A DNA stretch of 64,000 nt, taken from positions 1,240,001 to 1,304,000 of the forward strand of contig NZ_CP033078.1 of assembly GCF_003716875.1 (NCBI RefSeq), written 5' to 3'. The stretch is from Vibrio zhugei. GTDB lineage: Bacteria; Pseudomonadota; Gammaproteobacteria; Enterobacterales; Vibrionaceae. The notes under the pieces are model-generated. The model searched no databases. It saw nothing but the letters and a program-made list of their open reading frames with translations, and was not told the DNA's origin. The first letter of the stretch is position 1, and each line of letters opens with the position of its first letter. The translations under genes were made by a program, and so were the position numbers. Below are positions 29,154 to 37,825 of the stretch, one piece after another.

Positions 29154-30128
29154 ATGTTATTATCGATTGCAGCAATTATCGCTGGATTTGTTATTTTGGT
29201 TTGGAGCGCCGATCGGTTTGTATTAAGCGCTTCTGCAACGGCGCGTTATGCAGGCATGCCGCCTTTGTTAATCGGTATGGTGATTGTCGGCTTTGGTACC
29301 TCGGCCCCAGAAATGGTGGTCTCGGCCATGGCGGCTTTGCAAGGTGCACCTTCATTGGCACTGGGCAACGCGCTGGGATCGAACATTGTGAATATCAGTT
29401 TGGTGCTTGGATTTACCGCACTGATTGCCCCGCTTTCTGTCCGTTCTAAAATCGTCAGTAAAGAACTGCCTATTTTGTTGGTGATCACCTTAGGTTTGGG
29501 GGTGATGTTATGGGATAACACCTTGACCCAACTCGAGTCATGGGTGTTGCTGGCTGGGTTTTTCGCCTTTGTCGTATGGTCGATCTACAGCGGCTTGCGT
29601 GGCAACAATGACAGTATGACTCCCGAAGCTGAGCTGGACCCGCAAGTGGCGACCATGACACTCAAGACCGCACTCATTTGGTTGGCGTTTAGCCTTGCGT
29701 TATTGATCGGCAGCTCGCGCTTGCTGGTTTATGGCGCTGTCAATATTGCCCATGCGATGGGAGTGAGCGATTTAATGATTGGCTTGACGGTGATTGCGTT
29801 GGGCACGTCATTACCTGAGTTGGCAGCGACGGTGATTGCCGCTCGGCGAGGTGAGCACGATCTCGCATTGGGGAATATTCTTGGTTCCAACATGTTTAAT
29901 ATCCTCGCGGTGATTGGTATCGCCGGAGTGATTCATCCGGTGAAAGATATTGGTCCAGAAATTTTCTGGCGCGATTGGATGACGATGCTTGCCGTGACCG
30001 TGGTTCTTTTGATGACGGCGATCAGTATCAAAGGGCGTCCCGGCCGGATTAACCGAGTGGAAGGGGCAATTTTGTTGATGTTTTATCTATTGTATAACGG
30101 CTATTTGATTTCCAGCGTGCTCCAGTAG
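29154..30128 (+). CDS. Calcium/sodium antiporter (YrbG-like, CaCA family)
   Basis: A 324-aa membrane protein of about ten helices with two homologous halves. Each half holds the alpha-repeat ion site: GFGTSAPEMVVS with LGNALGSNIVNI in the first, ALGTSLPELAAT with LGNILGSNMFNI in the second. This is the K-independent bacterial Na/Ca exchanger group typified by E. coli YrbG. Stands alone between divergent and unrelated genes. Confidence 0.93.
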   Translation: MLLSIAAIIAGFVILVWSADRFVLSASATARYAGMPPLLIGMVIVGFGTSAPEMVVSAMAALQGAPSLALGNALGSNIVNISLVLGFTALIAPLSVRSKIVSKELPILLVITLGLGVMLWDNTLTQLESWVLLAGFFAFVVWSIYSGLRGNNDSMTPEAELDPQVATMTLKTALIWLAFSLALLIGSSRLLVYGAVNIAHAMGVSDLMIGLTVIALGTSLPELAATVIAARRGEHDLALGNILGSNMFNILAVIGIAGVIHPVKDIGPEIFWRDWMTMLAVTVVLLMTAISIKGRPGRINRVEGAILLMFYLLYNGYLISSVLQ

Positions 30129-30311
30129 ACACGCCAAGCTCGCGTTGTCTGCGTCGTGGCGGGTGGGGTTCTCGTCTTTTATTGATGTGATGAGCAATGA
30201 ATCGCTTAATTTTCCTTTATTTTTTGGCGTTGATGCCGACATAAAGGAATGGGCGATATACAGCGCATTGTATATCCATCGGATCGGACTTAATGGATTT
30301 CATTCACGGCC

Positions 30312-31484
30312 ATGGCAATCGGTATTAAGACAAACTTTGCAGCGCAGCATACTCGGCATCAGTTAAATCAAACCGATGAGCGCGTGCAATTGTCTATGGA
30401 ACGATTGACCACGGGGCAAAAAGTTAACTCGGCGCGTGATGATGCCTCAGGATTACAAATTGCGAACCGCCTACAGGCGCAAGACAGTGGCATGGGGATG
30501 GCAGTGCGCAATGCTAATGATGGCATCTCGATTGTGCAAACCGCTGAAAGCGGCATGCAAGAATACTCGGAAATCTTGATGCGGATGCGCGAGCTTGCCT
30601 TACAGTTTGGCAATGGTGCCAATACACAAACAGAGAACGAGAGCCTAAGCCAAGAGTACGAATCCCTGCGTGATGGGCTAAGCCATATTACGGCTACGAC
30701 GCGTTTTGCCGGGCAACCTTTGCTCAATGGGTTGTATGAGGAGCGAGCTTTTCAGATTGGCGCTTTTTCTGGCGAAGCCGTAAAAGTGGTCATGCCCGAT
30801 TTAAGTGTCATTCGGCGTCAGGACGAAAGCGATGCCAAACGGGCTCAGTATGCCTATGTCAAACCCGGCTGGCGTTCTCAGCAAGGAGATTCGCTAAGTT
30901 TTCGTAATCGCACACATCCAGAGCAAGCGGATCAGACGGTGCTCTTGGCCCCTCAATCCTCCCTAGAACAACTCGCCAACCAAATTAATCAGCAAACCTC
31001 GATAACAGCACGCATTGAACAGACCGATGAGCACAGTGGCCGACGCCTAGTGTATTATGCCAGCAATGGCGATGTGGTATTGCACAACCCGCTAGAAGGG
31101 CCAAGTGCTACGAGCAATGGCCTGTTTACGGGGGTAAAAGGAGAAGAGCCACTTGGCGATGAGGTGGACGAGGCGTATCCGCTGCCGGAACTGAGTAATG
31201 CGCATTCCGTGGATGAAGTCATCAAAGCCATTGACCATATTCAGCAATATGTGGACTCCGGACGAGGCCGCTTAGGCGCCGTTGCCAACCGTTTTTCTCA
31301 TGCCATCAGTAATTTGACTGGGGCACAATCGAATGTGGCGCACAGTCATAGTCAGATCGTGGATACCGATTACGCCCGTGAAACCACCGCATTCACCCAG
31401 CATTCAATGATTAAGCAAGGAGACACCACCATGCTTGCTCAAGCGAATCACATCCCGCAGCAAGCGCTGCGTTTACTCGGTTAG
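30312..31484 (+). CDS. Flagellin (isolated gene)
   Basis: A 390-aa flagellin. The N-terminal domain (residues 1-140) contains GIKTNFAAQH, SARDDASGLQIANRL and NDGISIVQTAESGM. The C-terminal D0 helix ends ANHIPQQALRLLG. The central part (about 150-310) is variable. No other flagellar gene is nearby, so it is an orphan copy, as in Vibrio species with multiple flagellins. The sequence departs from typical ends (N-terminal LNQTDERVQLSMERL is usual; the TDYARETTAFTQHSMI tail has changes), so it may be a specialised or minor filament subunit. Confidence 0.9.
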   Translation: MAIGIKTNFAAQHTRHQLNQTDERVQLSMERLTTGQKVNSARDDASGLQIANRLQAQDSGMGMAVRNANDGISIVQTAESGMQEYSEILMRMRELALQFGNGANTQTENESLSQEYESLRDGLSHITATTRFAGQPLLNGLYEERAFQIGAFSGEAVKVVMPDLSVIRRQDESDAKRAQYAYVKPGWRSQQGDSLSFRNRTHPEQADQTVLLAPQSSLEQLANQINQQTSITARIEQTDEHSGRRLVYYASNGDVVLHNPLEGPSATSNGLFTGVKGEEPLGDEVDEAYPLPELSNAHSVDEVIKAIDHIQQYVDSGRGRLGAVANRFSHAISNLTGAQSNVAHSHSQIVDTDYARETTAFTQHSMIKQGDTTMLAQANHIPQQALRLLG

Positions 31485-31560
31485 TGCCGGATTCACTCGA
31501 ATGATATGCTGGCGTGCAGAAAACCCTGATGTGTTGCTTCCTGCACGCCGCGACGGCCGA

Positions 31561-31884
31561 TCAGTGTGCTGTTGTGGCGACTTTTAAGCCAATGATGCCT
31601 GTTATGATCAGCATTAGGCTAATGACTTTCAGTAGAGAAATCGGTTCTTTAAAAACCACAAAGCCAAACAGAACGGTTCCAATCACGCCGATCCCCACCC
31701 AAACGGCATAGGCAATGCTTAACGGCAGTGAACGAAGCGCCAGACTCAGTAAATAAAAGCTGGCAGCAACCGCGGTGAGAGTCATCAATGACGGTAGGGG
31801 CTTACTGAATCCATGTGAGTATTTAAGGCCGATGGCCCAAACGACTTCGAGCAAGCCTGCAACAATGAGAATTAACCAGTTCAT
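31561..31884 (-). CDS. gdx: Guanidinium exporter, SMR family (Gdx/SugE)
   Basis: A 107-aa four-helix small multidrug resistance protein. Glu13 in GLLEVVWAIGLKYS is the proton/substrate-coupling acid, and this N-terminal pattern marks the Gdx (SugE) subgroup, which exports guanidinium. The start at 31884 is fixed by that N-terminus; the ORF extending to 31986 simply runs through the riboswitch. Expression is expected to rise with guanidine through the guanidine-II riboswitch directly upstream. Confidence 0.95.
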   Translation of the reverse strand: MNWLILIVAGLLEVVWAIGLKYSHGFSKPLPSLMTLTAVAASFYLLSLALRSLPLSIAYAVWVGIGVIGTVLFGFVVFKEPISLLKVISLMLIITGIIGLKVATTAH

Positions 31885-31900
31885 AAGAACACCTATTAAC

Positions 31901-31942
31901 GGGGTCGTCCCCAATCGGTCAGACATTCGCAGGGTCGTCCCT
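31901..31942 (-). promoter_or_regulatory. Guanidine-II (mini-ykkC) riboswitch
   Basis: Read on the minus strand there are two short GC hairpins, AGGG-ACGA-CCCT (31942-31931) and GGGG-ACGA-CCCC (31912-31901), joined by an 18-nt linker. Each carries the ACGR tetraloop that is the hallmark of the guanidine-II class. The second hairpin is followed within about 16 nt by the AGGTG ribosome-binding site of gdx, so ligand-driven loop-loop pairing should expose it and switch on translation. Confidence 0.95.
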
Positions 31943-32004
31943 GAGAACAGTTGTGCGAATCTATCACGCAAGCCACGGCTCAGCAATGGCGCTAAAAGTT
32001 GGGA

Positions 32005-32047
32005 CTAAAAGAAAGGGGGATAATGGCTTGTCCATCTCCCCCCCTTT
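32005..32047 (-). terminator. Possible terminator after the Coa1-like gene
   Basis: On the minus strand a GGGGG...CCCCC stem is followed by TTTCTTTT, about 30 bp past the stop of the gene at 32077. The loop is long and internally structured, so this is only a candidate. Confidence 0.5.
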
Positions 32048-32076
32048 GCTATCACGCTACTTTCTGTTTGCTCACT

Positions 32077-32685
32077 TTAGCATGGAACAATAATGGTGCG
32101 GCCCGACGTTCCTTCATAGTCGACTACAAGACATTGGATGGACCATGCACCGAGATCTTTGTTCGCTTTGACATACACGGTGCCACTGCCTTTGGGGCCT
32201 TCAATGCTATACGAAAAGTTGGCAGCACCTCCGGCACCTGATGAATCGATACTGCCATTAACAAAGCCGCTCGTGATTGGTGTGCCTAATTGGGCGACGA
32301 CCTCAGAGGATTGTTGGACTTGGTAGACAGACACTTGGTAAGGCTTAGAGCCTTTCATCAAGCTACCCACGCCAAAAAATAGTGAGACAAAAAATATCAA
32401 CATGGCCGCGATAAAGATGAGACTCGCTATCGTCCACTTTTTTTGTACTCGTTTAAAATGTTCAACACTTTGCCAGCGTTTATGTCGCCATGCCCACTCA
32501 TTGCCTTTTAGACCAAGCGCAATAAACATGACTATATTCACAAATGGACAGAACATCCAAAATGCGCGGTAGGTATTATTGCCAATGCCCCACACCCAAG
32601 TCAGCAAAAAAGCGCCCCAGTTCCAACCTTGTATTTCACTCGGGATATCGGCATATTTGCCTTGACCTGACGTATTATTTTCCAT
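32077..32685 (-). CDS. Membrane protein with cytochrome c oxidase assembly factor 1 (Coa1)-like domain
   Basis: A 202-aa protein. Residues 18-65 (GWNWGAFLLTWVWGIGNNTYRAFW) form a DUF2628-like hydrophobic N-terminus. Another helix (about 85-110) is followed by a soluble domain in which LGTPITSGFVNGSI and GTVYVKANKDLGAWSIQCLVVDY match the Coa1-like fold seen in many bacterial proteins. There is no link to respiratory genes here, so role is unknown. Confidence 0.65.
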   Translation of the reverse strand: MENNTSGQGKYADIPSEIQGWNWGAFLLTWVWGIGNNTYRAFWMFCPFVNIVMFIALGLKGNEWAWRHKRWQSVEHFKRVQKKWTIASLIFIAAMLIFFVSLFFGVGSLMKGSKPYQVSVYQVQQSSEVVAQLGTPITSGFVNGSIDSSGAGGAANFSYSIEGPKGSGTVYVKANKDLGAWSIQCLVVDYEGTSGRTIIVPC

Positions 32686-33073
32686 TTCAATCCTCGTTTT
32701 TATTGTCGTATTGCTTATTTTTACTCGCCAACCACGTATCGTGGGTTTTGCCGCGCAGATTATAGAGACAAGTCATAGTAAGTGTAATTAGGCCGCCATG
32801 TTTTGTTGGTTCTTTAGATACAGATCTAAAACTGCATGATGAGGGGTTGAAGACGATACCATCGCTCGGCTATGGACATACAGTGGAGTTCGACACGGTG
32901 AGATAAACCGCGCCTTCTTTGACCCTTTTATTTTATCGGTAGACCCTTTTTTTTGGCCTTTATAAAAAATCATTTAAAAACAGATAGTTAAACTTTGGTC
33001 AAAATAAAAGGGTAAAAAAGGGTTTTTCTGGCTAATCTGTTGCTATTTCGTCGTTTTTTGTTATATTTTTCTA
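32686..33073 (+). promoter_or_regulatory. CRISPR leader of array 1 and flanking intergenic region
   Basis: A stretch without a credible gene. The last 80-150 bp are the AT-rich leader: GGGTAAAAAAGGGTTTTTC (from about 33009) and TCTA immediately before the first repeat recur in front of array 3, which identifies this as the leader end of array 1. Array transcription and new spacer insertion should therefore be from the left. Confidence 0.8.
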
Positions 33074-34965
33074 GTTCACTGCCGCACAGGCAGCTTAGAA
33101 AGTCTGTGACCACTTTATCACTGTGACCACTTTGTTCACTGCCGCACAGGCAGCTTAGAAATGATGATTTCAGCGTGCAGCCTAAAACACCTGGTTCACT
33201 GCCGCACAGGCAGCTTAGAAAACGTAGTCTCTGGGATGAGAATTGGAGGCCATGTTCACTGCCGCACAGGCAGCTTAGAAATCTGGCACCGATGGTTTTT
33301 CTTCTTGCTTCCCGTTCACTGCCGCACAGGCAGCTTAGAAATATGAGCGCACAGATAAATGATGATTGCTCTGGTTCACTGCCGCACAGGCAGCTTAGAA
33401 ATTGAAGAGTTTAAAGATAACAACGAGTTAATAGTTCACTGCCGCACAGGCAGCTTAGAAAGAAAACCAGTGACCGCACGCAGTTCCAGGAACGTTCACT
33501 GCCGCACAGGCAGCTTAGAAAGGAATGGGACTCCATATCACCAGCCCGGCCGGGTTCACTGCCGCACAGGCAGCTTAGAAAAGCAGGAAAAGAAACAACA
33601 AGATGATAAGTCTGTTCACTGCCGCACAGGCAGCTTAGAAACAGAGGCTCAGGCGGCTTTGGAAGTACAAACAGTTCACTGCCGCACAGGCAGCTTAGAA
33701 AGTTTGACGCATTGTCCTAAAGGATTTTCTCTTTGTTCACTGCCGCACAGGCAGCTTAGAAAATTATTGAAATTAGCTTTATTTACGCCAAAGCGTTCAC
33801 TGCCGCACAGGCAGCTTAGAAAATGTAGACCATGAAGTATCATTCGCACCGTTTGTTCACTGCCGCACAGGCAGCTTAGAAAATACGCGCCATTCGGAAG
33901 CCATTTATCCAACCGTTCACTGCCGCACAGGCAGCTTAGAAAATTGGATATGTTTGTTGTCCAAAAGATTACGCGTTCACTGCCGCACAGGCAGCTTAGA
34001 AAATTACGAACACATCGACACAATCTTGTGCGAAGTTCACTGCCGCACAGGCAGCTTAGAAAATGTATGCGTTCGATACATCGTACTCAATCAAGTTCAC
34101 TGCCGCACAGGCAGCTTAGAAAAGAACTATTACTATCTTGCTTGTTTTGCTTAAGTTCACTGCCGCACAGGCAGCTTAGAAACGTAGGGGCTGTGATATT
34201 TTGAACCGCTTGTTGTTCACTGCCGCACAGGCAGCTTAGAAACATGGCCGTGAACTCGTCCGGCAGCAACAGGCGTTCACTGCCGCACAGGCAGCTTAGA
34301 AACTTCCCGCCTGGACCGCGACCTGTCCGGTGGAGTTCACTGCCGCACAGGCAGCTTAGAAAATCCAGAAAGCGAGAGATTTCCGCGCCTATCGGTTCAC
34401 TGCCGCACAGGCAGCTTAGAAAGCGAAATTAAAGAAGCGGTAACCGAAATCAACGTTCACTGCCGCACAGGCAGCTTAGAAAGAGAAATGGGGCAACAGA
34501 ACTTTCTTCAGCAAGTTCACTGCCGCACAGGCAGCTTAGAAATTACTGTAATAGAATATTTGATGTCATTAGGCGTTCACTGCCGCACAGGCAGCTTAGA
34601 AATCGGACGTCGCCGCGTTGGCTTCGCTTGTTTCGTTCACTGCCGCACAGGCAGCTTAGAAATGTCCGATTTTCCGTGACATATCGCACAATTCGGTTCA
34701 CTGCCGCACAGACAGCTTAGAAAAGTCAGTCGCTCGCAAGTTAAGAGCGTCATTCGTTCACTGCCGCACAGGCAGCTTAGAAAAATTCATAATCGATTTT
34801 CATCTTTCTCTCCAAGTTCACTGCCGCACAGGCAGCTTAGAAAAGGTAAGGCTCGCGCTTTTGCTTGCTGATTGTTGTTTCACTGCTGTACAGGCAGTTT
34901 AGAAATGGAAGCCAGCCTGGTCGTAACGACTGACCGCGTTCACTGACGTACAGGCAGCTATAAAA
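33074..34965 (+). CRISPR. CRISPR array 1, type I-F, 32 repeats
   Basis: Thirty-two 28-bp repeats with a 60-bp period; 31 spacers, nearly all 32 nt (33 nt at 33702-33734 and 34663-34695, 34 nt before the penultimate repeat). The repeat begins GTTCACTGCC and ends GCTTAGAAA, with the stem CTGCC-GCACA-GGCAG cut by Cas6f. The repeat at 34696 has one change (GACAG), and the last two (34878 and 34938) are degenerate, marking the leader-distal end. Repeats, spacer length and orientation match the I-F operon 8 kb to the right. Open reading frames seen across the array are artefacts of the repeat. Confidence 0.99.
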
Positions 34966-35188
34966 TGTAACTGAAATCGGCGTCGCTTTATTCCAAAGGA
35001 TGTGCTTCATGTCAATGTCTATTTTCGTCGTCTGCGAATTTTGTTTAGCGCAGCATTTTATTCGAATCAGCTTGGTTAGTTCTAGACTAAATAGCCTTTT
35101 GTGAAGAAGACATTGGAGCTAGCAGCGATGATTTGAAAGAATAAAGGAGCAATAAATGCAAAAAGAAACGTCTCTCCGGCCTTAATTA
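34966..35188. other. Intergenic region after array 1
   Basis: 223 bp with no gene, repeat or RNA that I can support. It separates the degenerate array end from the small membrane protein gene to the right. Confidence 0.4.
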
Positions 35189-35572
35189 TCACGGAATAAT
35201 TTTTATCGCTTTTGCGATAAAAACAAGAAAGCTAACGCTTAAAAAGCTCCAAAACCCTAAAGTATTTATCCACATGAAGACTCTGAATTTGGTCGAGGTT
35301 GTCGTTATACGGTGAGAAATAAACGGATAAGTTAAACAATAGCGCATAAATCGAGACGTAATGCTGTAAGGCATCATGCTTTGATCGTTGGAATGTAATT
35401 TCTTTGCATCTTTGGATAGTTGATTATCAATCCAAATCATGCGCTTTGAATTACCCAAAGCCAGTATCACTCCACATATTGTCCCTGGAATCGCCCAGAT
35501 AAGTACGTAGCTACCGAATAAGATCGTGGGAACTCCGATAAACCAAAACTCCCATTCTTTTGTCAAACCCAT
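35189..35572 (-). CDS. Membrane protein, possible immunity or accessory protein
   Basis: A 127-aa protein with three likely helices (about residues 10-40 as one or two, and 100-124). I do not recognise a family. It is the last gene on the minus strand of the hcp / DUF4225-like effector operon, 66 bp after another small membrane protein. Membrane immunity proteins are usual next to membrane-acting effectors, so an immunity role is possible. Ribosome-binding site is not strong. Confidence 0.55.
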   Translation of the reverse strand: MGLTKEWEFWFIGVPTILFGSYVLIWAIPGTICGVILALGNSKRMIWIDNQLSKDAKKLHSNDQSMMPYSITSRFMRYCLTYPFISHRITTTSTKFRVFMWINTLGFWSFLSVSFLVFIAKAIKIIP

Positions 35573-35638
35573 TAGAAAATATCCTGCGCTAAATCAATCG
35601 TTGACTCGTAAATGAATGGGTGTCTGTGATGACTTTTA

Positions 35639-35824
35639 TCACACATTTTTTTTATGTTTCGGGTGACAGAAAAAAGCGAGATATAAAAATATAGGTAAGG
35701 CAATTAACTGTACATTTCCGGGCAAGTTTAGATGATTAACAATAAATTTCTCGAAAAATAATATATTTACAGGCGCACCTATTATATTACCTCCGTAGAG
35801 GAATATGGAAAAAAATTGAGCCAT
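35639..35824 (-). CDS. Small membrane protein, candidate immunity protein
   Basis: A 61-aa hydrophobic protein from an ATG at 35824 (in-frame Met at 35836). Two helices cover most of the chain (FFSIFLYGGNIIGAPVNILFF and VQLIALPIFLYLAFF). It directly followed the DUF4225-like effector gene before insertion sequences separated them by 4 kb. Size, topology and position suit an immunity protein for a membrane-targeting effector. Homology not recognised. Confidence 0.5.
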   Translation of the reverse strand: MAQFFSIFLYGGNIIGAPVNILFFEKFIVNHLNLPGNVQLIALPIFLYLAFFCHPKHKKNV

Positions 35825-35890
35825 TACTGTAAGCATAAGAGAGTATTAAAAAACATGATGCCTTTTGAACGTTGTTTGTTTAGCCCGAAT

Positions 35891-37224
35891 CTTACGAATC
35901 CCCTCATAATTTCTATATAAAACAATGAGTAGACGCACATCGCTCATTCTGATCTAATGAATTTCGCCAAAAACACACTTGATTCAATGAATTTAATAGG
36001 GAGCCCTAACGATGCGCGATGTTCAAATTCTACAGCAAACTCTTGAAAACCAATGCCCTGGTATTCACAAAAAACGACTTAGATCTCTTATGCTTGCAAC
36101 CAGAGCGGTACTGGGCGGCTCTGATCTCACCCTCACTAAAATTGGACGAGCTCTCGACACTGATACCACGGTGAAACATGCCATCAAACGTATTGACCGA
36201 TTGCTTGGTAATCGCAGTCTACATCGTGAAAAAGAGTCCATATATAAATGGCATGCGTCCCTTATTACCCGAGCCAATCCTTTTCCTGTACTACTGGTTG
36301 ATTGGTCGGATGTTCGTGAGCAACTGCGCTATATGACATTGCGAGCTTCGATATCCGTTAAAGGTCGCGCCGTCACGCTTTATGAACAGGCATTTGAGTA
36401 CAAAAACTACAACTCACCCAAGAGCCATCAGCACTTTCTCGATAAGCTTCAATCCTTGCTCCCCCAAGGTTGCACCCCTATCATTATCTCCGACGCTGGC
36501 TTTAGAAATACGTGGTTCAGGCAAGTCGCCAACAAAGGTTGGTTCTGGCTTGGGCGTGTACGGGGCGAAGTCTCGATTAAGTGTGGCGAGAGCGCTTGGC
36601 AATGGAATAAAGCCTTTTACCCTCAAGCGACTGATAAGCCGCTGTTTTTAGGAGAAAGCCAACTGGCTAAGCGCTCACCGCTTCAGTGCTTTGCTTACTT
36701 ATACAAGAGTCATCCCAAAGGCAGAAAAGCCCATCGGCATAGTCGAACCTGTCAGAAACACTCGGCTGGAAAAGTGTTCCATAAAGGAGCGAAAGAGCCT
36801 TGGCTTCTGGTCACTAACATCCCCAACCATGTACTTAACGGCATTAAAATTACCCGTTTGTACGCCAAAAGAATGCAAATTGAAGAGTCGTTCCGAGATC
36901 TAAAAAGTCCAGCCTACGGGTTGGCGCTTCGCCATAACCGAACACGTTGCACCAAACGTATTGATATCTTGTTGCTCATGGCATTGATGGCCGAAATCAT
37001 CATGTGGTGGAATGGCTTAATCGCCATGCAAGCCAAATGGCATTATGACTTCCAAGCCAACACCATCAAGCATCGCCGTGTGCTCTCCATTCCTAGACTT
37101 GGTAAGGAAGTACGTTGCCACCGAAGATACCGAATACAAGAGTCCCAATATCATTGGGCAATGGTCGAATATCAACGCCTTACGCATACCTGTGGGTTGG
37201 GGGAATTATGAGGGGATCCGCCAG
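35891..37224 (+). mobile_element. IS10-like insertion sequence (IS4 family), copy 1
   Basis: 1334 bp. The ends are CTTACGAATCCCCTCATAATT on the left and CTGGCGGATCCCCTCATAATT (reverse complement) on the right, resembling IS10 ends. The insertion is flanked by perfect 9-bp target duplications AGCCCGAAT at 35882-35890 and 37225-37233, as IS10 makes. It landed at the tip of the IS30-family element. It is inverted relative to copy 2 and has the same length and encodes the same protein. Confidence 0.97.
36012..37211 (+). CDS. IS10-like transposase, copy 1
   Basis: A 399-aa DDE transposase of the IS4 family, IS10 group. The protein shows the IS10 landmarks KHNIKRID-like KHAIKRIDRLLGNR, LLVDWSDVREQ (first catalytic Asp), IIISDAGFRNTW (second Asp) and the YREK-type RMQIEESFRDLKSPAYG with the catalytic Glu. 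No frameshift, so likely active. Identical in translation to copy 2. Confidence 0.97.
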   Translation: MRDVQILQQTLENQCPGIHKKRLRSLMLATRAVLGGSDLTLTKIGRALDTDTTVKHAIKRIDRLLGNRSLHREKESIYKWHASLITRANPFPVLLVDWSDVREQLRYMTLRASISVKGRAVTLYEQAFEYKNYNSPKSHQHFLDKLQSLLPQGCTPIIISDAGFRNTWFRQVANKGWFWLGRVRGEVSIKCGESAWQWNKAFYPQATDKPLFLGESQLAKRSPLQCFAYLYKSHPKGRKAHRHSRTCQKHSAGKVFHKGAKEPWLLVTNIPNHVLNGIKITRLYAKRMQIEESFRDLKSPAYGLALRHNRTRCTKRIDILLLMALMAEIIMWWNGLIAMQAKWHYDFQANTIKHRRVLSIPRLGKEVRCHRRYRIQESQYHWAMVEYQRLTHTCGLGEL

Positions 37225-37262
37225 AGCCCGAATTCAACTGCGAAGTGCGACACTCTCCAATA

Positions 37263-37791
37263 TCAAGAAGCTAAAGCCATCTCCTCAAATATAATGGCTG
37301 CCTGCTTGAAGCCTAAACACTTTCTCGGACGGTAATTTATCCGCGATAAAGCGAACTCTATATCGATGTCCGTCACTGTCGTTAGATCGGTTCCTTTCTT
37401 CACATATTGCCTTAAAAGACCGTTCGCATTCTCATTAGCACCACGCTCCCAAGAACTGTACGGATGAGCAAAGTACACATCAGCCTTTAATTCTTTTGCG
37501 ATGGTTTCATGACCTGCAAACTCTCGCCCGTTATCTGCCGTAATGGTATGGACATGTTTCTTATAGGGCTTCAGTAGCTCTATTGTCGCTTTGGTGACAT
37601 CATCCGCTGACTTAGATGGCACTTTCTTTACCACGTAAAATCGAGTCTTACGCTCTAAAATAGTCACCATTGCACCTGTACCATGCTTACCTAGCACAGT
37701 GTCGATTTCCCAGTCACCAAACCGCTCCTTACTGTCAACGATGCTTGGTCTATCATCAATCGAAACGGCATTTTTTATCGCTGGAGCTTTC
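37263..37791 (-). pseudogene. IS30-family transposase, C-terminal part
   Basis: The catalytic half of the split transposase. It reads from the target duplication at 37791 through SIVDSKERFGDWEIDTVLG and contains TADNGREFAGHE (second Asp) and HPYSSWERGANENANGLLRQY (catalytic Glu region), the IS30 DDE signature. Removing the IS66-type element and one 8-bp duplication joins it in frame to the N-terminal part at 39355-39781, giving 315 aa, so the gene was intact before insertion. Confidence 0.88.
37784..37791. repeat. 8-bp target duplication of the IS66-type element
   Basis: GAGCTTTC here and at 39355-39362, exactly flanking the element. Eight base pairs is the duplication length of IS66-family transposition. 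Confidence 0.95.
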
Positions 37792-37825
37792 GTAACCGTT
37801 CACCAGTAGGTACTTGATTTGCTCG

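Noticed and set aside
30206..30245. A sigma-28 promoter for the flagellin gene (GCCGACAT near 30235)
   Set aside because: The -10-like sequence is a partial match, but no TAAA-type -35 element is found at 14-16 bp upstream.
33161..34679. Several open frames across arrays 1-3 with periodic HCRTGSLE, SLPHRQLRN or FLSCLCGSE peptides
   Set aside because: They are translations of the CRISPR repeat in different frames with a 60-bp period. No ribosome-binding site or conserved protein is involved.
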